From the NCBI GenBank assembly GCA_937931645.1, contig CALHAR010000005.1, positions 1 through 64,000 on the forward strand: 64,000 nt of DNA, in the 5' to 3' direction. The stretch comes from an uncultured Alphaproteobacteria bacterium (lineage in GTDB: Bacteria; Pseudomonadota; Alphaproteobacteria; Micavibrionales; Micavibrionaceae). Below, piece after piece: positions 17,649 through 25,062 of the stretch (positions are counted from its first letter, which is position 1; each line of letters opens with the position of its first letter). The notes under the pieces are model-generated. The model worked only from the letters and a program-made list of their open reading frames with translations, searched no databases and had not been told where the DNA came from. The translations under genes and the position numbers were made by a program.

Positions 17649-18458
17649 TTATTTTTTGCTTTCTTTAGGTTTTGAACTAGGGAAAAACACACCTTTGACG
17701 CGCTTTCCACTATTCGGTTCTCCAAACATTTTACTAATGTTAGTTGTTAAATTTACTTCAGCACGCGCGCCTTCTAACGTATTTGGTCCCCGTACAATTT
17801 TTACATTCCCTTTTATTTCTGCCATATTTGTAATAGCGTTATAAACTCCATTGCTGCCTGTGATTGTTTCATCTGGTGTCTTAATTATAACATTATTGTT
17901 GGCATGTGCGGTTTTGAAGATTTGTTTTCCATTTTTATCTTTTATAAAGTTAGCCGTAATGATTTTTGCCCCTAAAGTATCCGTATCACGGGTTATTTTG
18001 GCATTTCCTATCGCTTTGGCAATGCCCTTATCTACGTTATATTCCATGCGTTCGCTTGCGGTAATGGTTTGCTCTGGTGTGGTTAACTTTACGCCATTAC
18101 CAGTTATAACACTTAAACCTGTATCTATGTTATAGACGGCTTTGTCGCCTTGCACTGTACTATCATCGTTCTCTAAGCGTACATTATCATAGGCGGTTAA
18201 TTGCCAAATTTCTGTGTTACCCGTTATATCATTGGTGCGGTAGTCAGCGACTAATTTATCACAGAATATTTTAGATGTATCTTGGGTAACGATAACTTTA
18301 CCATTCGCCACATATTGTTGATCTTCTTGTAACCATTCAAGAGAGTTATCTGCAGAAATTTCAATCGGAGAATCGCCACCACGTAATGGTTGCGCAGTTA
18401 CAGGTGTCGTAAGAACAGTAATTAGGACAGCTAAAAAAAGATAACGCGGGGATGGCAT
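17649..18458 (-). CDS. lptA: LPS transport periplasmic protein LptA
   Basis: Forms the periplasmic bridge that carries LPS between LptC and the outer-membrane LptD. It has 269 residues with an N-terminal signal peptide ending near TTPVTAQP. The rest is a repeating OstA/beta-jellyroll pattern (phrases such as YVANGKVIVTQDTSKIFCDKL and ITASERMEYNVDKGIA). It is longer than E. coli LptA (185 residues) because it has more repeats, which is common in alphaproteobacteria. It starts 3 bases after the lptC stop. Confidence 0.9.
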   Translation of the reverse strand: MPSPRYLFLAVLITVLTTPVTAQPLRGGDSPIEISADNSLEWLQEDQQYVANGKVIVTQDTSKIFCDKLVADYRTNDITGNTEIWQLTAYDNVRLENDDSTVQGDKAVYNIDTGLSVITGNGVKLTTPEQTITASERMEYNVDKGIAKAIGNAKITRDTDTLGAKIITANFIKDKNGKQIFKTAHANNNVIIKTPDETITGSNGVYNAITNMAEIKGNVKIVRGPNTLEGARAEVNLTTNISKMFGEPNSGKRVKGVFFPSSKPKESKK

Positions 18459-18461
18459 TGT

Positions 18462-19130
18462 TTAAATTCCGTTATTTTGTGTTTTACCTTGAGAAGGCTT
18501 TAATACTAATTTTGCAGGGCCTTTGAAGGTTAGTACCCCATCATCCATACTGCCTTGTAAGCCGACAGATTCTATAGAGGCGGCTGGCCCATCAATTGTA
18601 ACATTTTTATCTGAAAAAGCTTGTCTTGTTTTCATATCAATGCGTAATTCTTCAGCGTTTAATTGATATCCTGACTCATGCTTGATAATCACATTGTTTT
18701 GAAGGAATAACTTCTCTGTTTCTTGTTCATAAGCGCCGTTTAGCGCATTAATTTGAATATTGCTGCCATCTTTTGTTTTTAGGTTAGCTTTTGGACTATC
18801 AAGTTTTAATAAGTTAGGGTTTTTCTGATTTTGTAACGCACGGTCTGCGGTTACTTGAACAGGGTTTTGATTTGAATCAATTGTTTCAAAATTTGGGTTT
18901 AACAGCTCATTCTCTCCGATGTCATTGCTATTTTGAGAAACTAAATCTTCCTTTGGGATAACGACCAGTTGGTTTTTCATTTTGGGTAAGATTGTAATGA
19001 TAGAAATTAATATAATAGCAATCAATGGTAAAACCAAGCGCATGGTCTTTACAAAGCGACTATAGCCTAGCCCTATTTTTGTATTGCGGTTTTCAACTTT
19101 TAAATTTTCAAGGCGTGTGTCTTCAGTCAT
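18462..19130 (-). CDS. lptC: LPS export membrane protein LptC
   Basis: The bitopic inner-membrane component that passes LPS from LptBFG to LptA. It has 222 residues: a short cytoplasmic N-terminus, one membrane helix at about 28-47 (MRLVLPLIAIILISIITIL) and a periplasmic beta-rich LptC domain with the tail NVTIDGPAASIESVGLQG. The position between kdsD and lptA is the standard one. Sequence conservation in this family is low, so the call rests on topology and context. Confidence 0.88.
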   Translation of the reverse strand: MTEDTRLENLKVENRNTKIGLGYSRFVKTMRLVLPLIAIILISIITILPKMKNQLVVIPKEDLVSQNSNDIGENELLNPNFETIDSNQNPVQVTADRALQNQKNPNLLKLDSPKANLKTKDGSNIQINALNGAYEQETEKLFLQNNVIIKHESGYQLNAEELRIDMKTRQAFSDKNVTIDGPAASIESVGLQGSMDDGVLTFKGPAKLVLKPSQGKTQNNGI

Positions 19131-19151
19131 GAATTAGGTTTCGGCTTTCGT

Positions 19152-20177
19152 TTATGAAATACCAATTTGCAAGCAATCTTGTAGGCGTATGAGGCCATGT
19201 AGATGGTTATTACTATCGGTCACAACAAGGCTTGTGATATACTGCCCAGGTGTTTTGGTCATGATATTGACCGCCTGTACGGCCAAATCTTCACTTTGAA
19301 TAACTTTGGGGGAGGGGCTCATAATATCTTTAACAGGGCGTTCTAGTAAATCAGCGGCCATGTGACGTTTTAAGTCTCCATCAGTAATAACACCTTCCAA
19401 TTTTTTTCCATCATCTGAAACAATAACGCAGCCCAAGTTATGGGAGGTGAGAAGTAAGATCACCTGATCCATTGTTGCCTCGCTATTAACGATGGGAACA
19501 TCTTCTAATTTATGCATGATTTCATTCACTGTCATAAGACGTTTCCCTAATTTCCCGCCAGGGTGGAAAACACCAAATTGCTCAGGTGTTAATTTCATAC
19601 GTTCTAAAAGTGCGACTGCCAAAGCATCCCCTAAAGCAAGTGTGATAGTTGTTGATGTCGTTGGAGCCAGTCCGTTTGGGCAGGCTTCGGGCATAATGGG
19701 CATTAATAGCAAAATGTCAGAATGTTTGGCGAGCGCGCTATCTTGTCTACTGGTCATACCAATAAGCGTGATACCAAAACGGCGTGTATACTGCATTAAA
19801 TCGGATAGTTCGGGGTTTTCACCTGAATTTGAAATCATAAGAACGACATCATTTTCCGTTACCATGCCTAAATCCCCATGGCTGGCTTCGCCTGGGTGTA
19901 CAAAATGGGAAGGTGTTCCTGTGGAGGCCAAGGTTGCGACAAGTTTTTTAGCTATATGCCCGCTTTTGCCAATTCCCGCAACAATCAATCGACCGCGTCT
20001 GTCTTGTTTCATATCATGAATAGCTTCAACCGCGGCAGAAAAATCTCCATCTAAAGATTTAGCTAAGGCATTTAACCCTTCCGCTTCGCATTTAATTGTA
20101 CGTATAGCTGCTTCTAAATCTGAATCTAAGACGGCTTGATTAATGTCGGTTGTTTTTTTCACGAGGTTTGTTGCCAT
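19152..20177 (-). CDS. kdsD: D-arabinose-5-phosphate isomerase
   Basis: Converts ribulose-5-phosphate to arabinose-5-phosphate, the first step to Kdo for LPS. It has 341 residues. The SIS domain spans about 40-185, with VAGIGKSGHIAKK, the catalytic-His segment FVHPGEASHGDLG and MISNSGENPE. Two CBS domains follow (about 215-270 and 280-340), with ITDGDLKRHM in the first. The length and layout match KdsD/KpsF. It lies 12 bases after rnd and 21 bases before lptC in the same direction. Confidence 0.94.
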   Translation of the reverse strand: MATNLVKKTTDINQAVLDSDLEAAIRTIKCEAEGLNALAKSLDGDFSAAVEAIHDMKQDRRGRLIVAGIGKSGHIAKKLVATLASTGTPSHFVHPGEASHGDLGMVTENDVVLMISNSGENPELSDLMQYTRRFGITLIGMTSRQDSALAKHSDILLLMPIMPEACPNGLAPTTSTTITLALGDALAVALLERMKLTPEQFGVFHPGGKLGKRLMTVNEIMHKLEDVPIVNSEATMDQVILLLTSHNLGCVIVSDDGKKLEGVITDGDLKRHMAADLLERPVKDIMSPSPKVIQSEDLAVQAVNIMTKTPGQYITSLVVTDSNNHLHGLIRLQDCLQIGIS

Positions 20178-20189
20178 TTTTCTTTTAGG

Positions 20190-20801
20190 TTAATGTTCAA
20201 AAATATCGAATCCATCCCAACCTTCAAGGTCGAGCTTGGCGCGCGTTTGTAAAAAGTTGAAGCAGTCATTTGCTAGCTCTGTACGTCCGACAGCGGCAAG
20301 CATCTCATCGCATTTTTCCTTTAGCTTATGCAGATAGAGAACATCGTTGGCGGCATATGATAACTGTTCTTTGCTTAATTCTTCCACCGACCAATTTGAA
20401 GATTGTTGGTGTTTGTCAAGCTGTACCCCCAATAACTCACGGCAAATATCTTTCAATCCATGACGGTCCGTGTACGTACGGCAGAGGCGAGATGCGATTT
20501 TTGTGCAGTAAACAGGCGTACAGTCAATCTTCAGATACTCCTTCATTACAGCGACGTCAAAGCGCGCGAAATGAAAAAGCTTAGTCACATTTTCGTCTGT
20601 CATTATTTTTTTTAAATTTGGGGCGTCATACTCATCTTTTGCTAGTTGGATAATATGAGCTGTTCCATCGCCGCTAGAAAGTTGAACAAGGCAGAGACGA
20701 TCACGTTTTGGGTTTAGACCCAATGTTTCTGTATCAACCGCAACGGAATCCCCAAAGTTAATATTATCGGGCAAATCTCCTTTATGCACGGCAATTGACA
20801 T
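20190..20801 (-). CDS. Ribonuclease D family 3'-5' exonuclease
   Basis: A DEDD-type exoribonuclease of 203 residues. The ExoI motif is VAVDTETLGL with Asp23 and Glu25. FHFARFDVAVM carries the third Asp, and YAANDVLYLHKL the last Tyr/Asp pair. It has only the catalytic domain; the HRDC domains of full-length E. coli RNase D are absent, as is usual for the short alphaproteobacterial form that precedes lptC/kdsD. It is the first gene of the minus-strand run rnd-kdsD-lptC-lptA-lysE-lptB-rpoN. Confidence 0.92.
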   Translation of the reverse strand: MSIAVHKGDLPDNINFGDSVAVDTETLGLNPKRDRLCLVQLSSGDGTAHIIQLAKDEYDAPNLKKIMTDENVTKLFHFARFDVAVMKEYLKIDCTPVYCTKIASRLCRTYTDRHGLKDICRELLGVQLDKHQQSSNWSVEELSKEQLSYAANDVLYLHKLKEKCDEMLAAVGRTELANDCFNFLQTRAKLDLEGWDGFDIFEH

Positions 20802-21007
20802 ATGTACGAATCTTTCTTTTATTTGATTATCTTTGTAGGTAAAGAAACCTTATTTCCTGCGATTTTTTGTAGCGAAAGGGGCGTTAAAAGTCAAAGCAAA
20901 TCATTTTAAAATTATGCAAATTAATTTTCGTTGTTTATTTTTTAACCCGAAGCGTTCATTATTGTTCCTAGATTTACTTTTTCATTAACTAAACACTAAG
21001 TCATCTC

Positions 21008-21838
21008 ATGAAAATTCTTATAATAGATCGCGACCAACTTGCCTCTCAAATGATTAATACGCGCCTTACTGGCGATGATGTTGTGATCGTCGAGGAAGCC
21101 GTTAAAAGTGAAGCTATGGAAAGGCTTTCGAAAGAGGAGTTTGATGTTGTTTTGGTTGACCCGGCGCCCATGAAAGATGCAAAAGCAATGGTGATGAACA
21201 TCAGACGTGCCGCGCGCAGTTATCCTTATGTTGTTGTTATGGGTGATAGTCTAGATATGGAGTCTGTTACCCAGATGGGAGCTAATAATTTTATAAGCAA
21301 ACCTATTGACCCTGTCGAACTTAACCAGGCGATCGCTTGTGCTCAAAATTTAAAAGCATTTAGTAATATGCTGGGCGATACGGCTGAAGACTTTCCAAGT
21401 GCTGGCGGTGTTATCGCAAAATCTGCGTTTAATCAACTTTTCTTGTCGGCTATTGACCGTGGTTGGCGTTATACAGAAAGCGCGTGCATACTTTCTGTTA
21501 AGATTGAAAATTATAAAGAAATTTTAGAGTTAGATGGTGACTATCATGCGGCTTATGGTGCGTCAAAAATGGCCAAGAATCTTGTACGCTTAAGACGACA
21601 AAGTGATATCATTGGTCAAGTCGCAGTTAACGAATACTGCCTTATTTTACAGCGTACGCGTAATGAGAGTGAAGCTTTGGACGCTGCTAAACGTTTTGCG
21701 GCGACGTTGGATGAGATGAATGACTTTATTCCACCAGATGGGAGCTCTTTAAAAATTTGCGTGGCATTGATGGAACTTCCTACAGGTAAGTCTATCTTTA
21801 AAGAAACAATTTTAAAACGGCCGACCGAAGCCGCTTAA
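21008..21838 (+). CDS. Response regulator with degenerate GGDEF domain
   Basis: A 276-residue protein. The N-terminal CheY-like receiver (1-115) has Asp7/Asp9, the phosphorylation site Asp51 in VVLVDPAPM, and Lys98 in ISKPIDP. The C-terminal half (about 130-265) has the layout of a diguanylate cyclase domain, including the segment RRQSDIIGQ before the active loop. The GGDEF signature itself is AVNEY (206-210), so it should not make c-di-GMP. It may bind a partner or nucleotide instead. No kinase is adjacent. The intergenic 20802-21007 presumably holds its promoter and that of rnd. Confidence 0.8.
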   Translation: MKILIIDRDQLASQMINTRLTGDDVVIVEEAVKSEAMERLSKEEFDVVLVDPAPMKDAKAMVMNIRRAARSYPYVVVMGDSLDMESVTQMGANNFISKPIDPVELNQAIACAQNLKAFSNMLGDTAEDFPSAGGVIAKSAFNQLFLSAIDRGWRYTESACILSVKIENYKEILELDGDYHAAYGASKMAKNLVRLRRQSDIIGQVAVNEYCLILQRTRNESEALDAAKRFAATLDEMNDFIPPDGSSLKICVALMELPTGKSIFKETILKRPTEAA

Positions 21839-21963
21839 TTTACGTCAATTGTTAGTGGTTTTGTGCATGGCATTCACAAATCTATTGCATTATTTTTACC
21901 TACCTACGATAATTTAAGCGTAATCAATTGTTGTGCTCACAACAAATCAACATGGAATCCGTT

Positions 21964-22281
21964 ATGTCTTTCAGACTTTATCAAATTTGTCGGAAATTTA
22001 TTTTACTTGTCTTTTGTACTCTTTCTTTTTGCGGGCTTGTGTCTGGATTGTTGTTATCCTTGGTGCAGTCGCCGGAAACTGAAGCCAGTCGTTATTTATT
22101 GTTAGCTGATCAAAACCAAGAGCAAGCGATTCACCTTACTTTAACTGCACTTTCTTACGCGCCGTATGATGAAGAAATATGGCTTAAATTCAAAAACTTA
22201 AAGCGTAAAAATCTTTCTTTAACCGCTGTAAAGACTGATTTAAATAAATCACAAAATCTTGCTCGTTCTGATTTAAAGTAA
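21964..22281 (+). CDS. Small single-pass membrane protein, unknown
   Basis: A 105-residue protein from the ATG at 21964, which has ggaat upstream; an upstream ATG at 21928 is less likely. One hydrophobic segment at about 9-34 (KFILLVFCTLSFCGLV...) is followed by a polar domain containing a helical stretch like a TPR unit (AIHLTLTALSYAPYDEEIW). I do not recognise a family. It lies 4 bases before the next gene, a polytopic membrane protein, so the two are probably made together. The short helical repeat and the neighbour hint at an exopolysaccharide or envelope role, but this is a guess. Confidence 0.6.
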   Translation: MSFRLYQICRKFILLVFCTLSFCGLVSGLLLSLVQSPETEASRYLLLADQNQEQAIHLTLTALSYAPYDEEIWLKFKNLKRKNLSLTAVKTDLNKSQNLARSDLK

Positions 22282-22285
22282 AAGC

Positions 22286-23236
22286 ATGCCATCTTTTTTT
22301 ATAAAAGAAAAATTGGGCTTTATTACCTTTTTTATTTTAGCTCTCTTAACATCTATATTACTTTTTATGGATTGTGGTATTGGTTTATTAAGTTTTTTAT
22401 GGGGTGGATTTGGTTTTTATCGATATTATTTTTTGAGTGTTCCAGAATATACCAAGCTTCCTAAAGCTCTATCTTTACCATCACGTATTTTATTTGGTTT
22501 AAAACAAGAAAATAAAAAATATATTAATAAATCTATAGAACGTTTATTAGATTTAAACCTCATATTGTTTTTCTTCTTTGGCATGTTGTTTGTTTTATGG
22601 GGCTTATATTGTACGCTTTACCCTTCAGAAATATCACTTATTCAATCTTACTGGGCGGGTAAGGAGGATATTTTCAAAATTACGAATTTAGAGTCTCAAA
22701 ACTATTTTATTATTTTAAATTATTTTTCTTACTATTTCATTGTGAGTTTGATGATATTGATTGGAACAACTTACACGCAAGAAAATTTTTTAAGTTCTCG
22801 TTTTCATTTTTTGATATTTTGTTTTTTTATTCTTATCGGCATTGTAATTATTAGTTTCAACTCACCAATTTCTATCGATTCTTATTTTAACTTTTCTTAT
22901 TTAAAGGGAATCGGTTGGGGTAAGTTTGGTGTGTTTATAACGTTATTGCCTGAACAAGACTTAAAGTTAGAGAGCGGTTTTTTAAGGCGCTATGTTGAAA
23001 CAGGACTTGTTGGCGCTTATGGACTTTACGTTGTGTTCCTTCCTATCTTATTGGTATTGGTCAGGCGCGCCAGCCAGTGGCAATATAAGTTTATGATTAT
23101 TATGACTTTATTATTACTATTTGCCTTAGATTTTTTCTGTCTTTGGCACTCTGTTATAAGTAGTTTTCAAGTTTTCGTTTTGGCTTATATAGCTAGTTTT
23201 TGGGTAAATGCGGGTCAGAATAAAATCAAGTCTTGA
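22286..23236 (+). CDS. Polytopic membrane protein with O-antigen-ligase-like motif
   Basis: A 316-residue, very hydrophobic protein with about seven or eight membrane segments, rich in Phe, Leu, Ile and Tyr. The segment LESGFLRRYVETGLVGAYGL near residue 230-250 resembles the conserved periplasmic loop of Wzy polymerases and WaaL ligases (E-x-x-hydrophobic, E-x-G-hydrophobic-x-G). These enzymes are usually 400 residues or more, so this would be a short member. The ATG follows the previous stop by 4 bases. No glycosyltransferase genes lie nearby, which weakens a polysaccharide assignment. A terminator follows at 23314. Confidence 0.55.
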   Translation: MPSFFIKEKLGFITFFILALLTSILLFMDCGIGLLSFLWGGFGFYRYYFLSVPEYTKLPKALSLPSRILFGLKQENKKYINKSIERLLDLNLILFFFFGMLFVLWGLYCTLYPSEISLIQSYWAGKEDIFKITNLESQNYFIILNYFSYYFIVSLMILIGTTYTQENFLSSRFHFLIFCFFILIGIVIISFNSPISIDSYFNFSYLKGIGWGKFGVFITLLPEQDLKLESGFLRRYVETGLVGAYGLYVVFLPILLVLVRRASQWQYKFMIIMTLLLLFALDFFCLWHSVISSFQVFVLAYIASFWVNAGQNKIKS

Positions 23237-23313
23237 CAAAAGAACAAATATAGAACATAATACTTCCTGCAAACACCCAAAATCCATATAAAATTAAACT
23301 TTATATTTAATCG

Positions 23314-23350
23314 CCCGCCTCACACATGTTGAGTGCGGGATTTTTTATTT
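23314..23350 (+). terminator. Terminator after the O-antigen-ligase-like gene
   Basis: The stem cccgc+ctca pairs with tgag+t+gcggg (one bulged base) around a 7-base loop, followed by A and a run of ten bases that are nearly all T. It lies 78 bases after the stop at 23236 and just before the Shine-Dalgarno of the next gene. Confidence 0.85.
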
Positions 23351-23365
23351 TGAAAGGATAAAAAA

Positions 23366-23707
23366 ATGACAACACTTCTTCCTAAAGATGCAGATAATAA
23401 TGTGATCCCTGCTTTACGTTTAGCAGATGGCGGCGCACATAGCTTGGCTACCAGTGCCAATGCTATACGCAATATAACGCCGTTTGATGATACAACAAAG
23501 ATTATTAGCTTATATGCAACCGTCCCTGTCTATATCAAGCTTGGTGATGGTACGGTGACGGCAACGACCAGTGATCATTATTTTCCTGCCAACACGTATT
23601 ATGATATAGCCATTTCTGGTGGGGCAGGTAAGGGGCCACAGGATGCTTACCTTTCTGTTTTACGCGTTAGTGATGATGGCACGCTTTATATTTCTGAAAA
23701 AGAATAA
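23366..23707 (+). CDS. Small protein of unknown function, beta-rich
   Basis: A 113-residue soluble protein with a good Shine-Dalgarno (gaaagga, 7 bases before the ATG). It is rich in Ala, Thr, Asp and Gly and has alternating hydrophobic patterns typical of beta strands (IISLYATVPVYIKLGDGTVTATTSDHYF in shorter pieces). No Cys, signal peptide or membrane segment is seen. It looks like the small structural or decoration proteins seen in some phages, but no phage genes surround it and I cannot assign a family. It is bounded by terminators on both sides, so it is probably expressed alone. Confidence 0.6.
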   Translation: MTTLLPKDADNNVIPALRLADGGAHSLATSANAIRNITPFDDTTKIISLYATVPVYIKLGDGTVTATTSDHYFPANTYYDIAISGGAGKGPQDAYLSVLRVSDDGTLYISEKE

Positions 23708-23743
23708 GAAAAAGAGACATTTTCACCATATAAAAATAGCAAA

Positions 23744-23782
23744 TGCACACGATCTAAAACAGCGTGTGTGTTTCTTTTTTTC
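23744..23782 (+). terminator. Terminator after the 113-residue gene
   Basis: CACACG (23746-23751) pairs with CGTGTG (23763-23768) around an 11-base loop, followed by tgtttctttttttc. It separates the gene from the convergent recR. Confidence 0.6.
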
Positions 23783-23792
23783 TTATATATTT

Positions 23793-24389
23793 TTATAAAT
23801 TGGCACGTGCACGGAGCGCAGTTGAGATTGTTCCGTCATCCATATAATCTAGCTCACCACCTACGGGCATACCGTGGGCAAGACGGGTGATTTTAATATT
23901 TGGGTTATTGATTTGATCCATAATATAGTGCGCCGTTGATTGACCATCAACAGTGGCACTTAACGCCAAAATCACTTCATTGATATCATTGTTGTTAATA
24001 TTGGCAAGCAGAGATTCAATGGCCAAATCTTGCGGTCCAACCCCATCGAGAGCAGATAAAACACCTCCTAAAACATGGTATATACCTTTATAGGTTCGTG
24101 TTCGTTCAACCGCCCATAAATCGGCAACACCAGCAACGATACATATTGTTTGACGGTCACGTTTTGGATCGCGGCATATTTTACAAATCTCACCTTCATC
24201 TAGGTTACCGCATGAATCGCAAATTTGCATGATATCTGCTGTGTGAGCCAAGTTTTTAGCCAAAGGAAACATCAGTTTTTCTTTGTTCGTTAAAAGATGT
24301 AAGGCAATACGTCGAGCCGACCGAGACCCTAACCCTGGTAGGGATGAAAGTTGTTTAATTAATAATTCGAGAGGGCCGCCATCATACAT
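23793..24389 (-). CDS. recR: Recombination protein RecR
   Basis: Acts with RecF and RecO to load RecA at gaps. The ATG at 24389 gives 198 residues beginning MYDGGPLELLIKQLSSLPGLG, the usual start; a longer frame would overlap lolA. The HhH region is at about 12-35. The C4 zinc finger is CDSCGNLDEGEICKIC, and a Toprim domain follows. In the Toprim motif the usual Glu (CVVE) is replaced: the sequence reads ICIVAGVADLW. The later DGQSTAHYI segment is normal. It starts 10 bases after the lolA stop, in the same direction. Confidence 0.93.
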   Translation of the reverse strand: MYDGGPLELLIKQLSSLPGLGSRSARRIALHLLTNKEKLMFPLAKNLAHTADIMQICDSCGNLDEGEICKICRDPKRDRQTICIVAGVADLWAVERTRTYKGIYHVLGGVLSALDGVGPQDLAIESLLANINNNDINEVILALSATVDGQSTAHYIMDQINNPNIKITRLAHGMPVGGELDYMDDGTISTALRARANL

Positions 24390-24399
24390 GGTTATGAGG

Positions 24400-25002
24400 T
24401 TACTCGTTATAGGCGGGTTTGTCGCCCTTTGGGGCGATATAGGCAAATAAACTTGACGATAACTTTATATCGCGCTGCATATTGGTAAGGCTGATTTCAG
24501 TGGTTAAGCCTGCGGCATCAATGACGTGCCATTTTTGTAGGGTGTAAGGAGATTCAGTAAAAAATAACTTTACGGCACCTGACCCTTCATCATCTTTTTC
24601 ACTTAAGGTTAGAACTTGATAGTTGTTTTTATGCTCTACCTTGATAACTTTTAAATCTTCAGTGAGGGATAAATCTTTGCGCAGTAAAAAATCTGCTAAT
24701 GTTTGTCCGATAGGTGCATTGCTTTGTTCTTGTAGTTCACTATCGTAAAAATAAATAAAGATTCCATCAGCGACGATGAAATCATTAACCTCATTATATT
24801 CAAAGCGTAATTTCCCTGGGCGGTTTAAATAGAATGTTCCACTTAATTGACCGCCATTATCGGCACGTTGGATGAAATCTGCTTTTACCGTTGTGAGAGA
24901 CCGTAAATAATTTTCGGCACGTTGGACATCCTCATCCGCAGCATGGGCTAGCAATGGTGCTGTTGAGAGTAATGTTAATAAGACCAAGAATACTTTTTTC
25001 AT
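24400..25002 (-). CDS. lolA: Outer-membrane lipoprotein carrier protein LolA
   Basis: A periplasmic chaperone that carries lipoproteins from LolCDE to the outer membrane. It has 200 residues with a clear signal peptide (MKKVFLVLLTLLSTAPLLAHA). The family segments are VKADFIQ, LSGTFYLNRPGKLRFEY and VADGIFIYFYDSELQE. The position downstream of ftsK is common in alphaproteobacteria. The gap to ftsK is 60 bases, so the two may be co-transcribed together with recR. Confidence 0.93.
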   Translation of the reverse strand: MKKVFLVLLTLLSTAPLLAHAADEDVQRAENYLRSLTTVKADFIQRADNGGQLSGTFYLNRPGKLRFEYNEVNDFIVADGIFIYFYDSELQEQSNAPIGQTLADFLLRKDLSLTEDLKVIKVEHKNNYQVLTLSEKDDEGSGAVKLFFTESPYTLQKWHVIDAAGLTTEISLTNMQRDIKLSSSLFAYIAPKGDKPAYNE

Positions 25003-25062
25003 AGCTTATTATAGGCAAAAAACAGCGGCAAAACAAAGGCAGATTTAGGGTTATTTTGGGTG

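Noticed and set aside
20985..20999. Second CtrA box upstream of the response regulator
   Set aside because: TTAA-N7-CTAA has one mismatch and lies over the ribosome binding region, 8 bases from the ATG.
21863..22105. 80-residue frame overlapping the small membrane protein gene
   Set aside because: It lies out of frame with the gene starting at 21964, has no Shine-Dalgarno and no coherent protein pattern.
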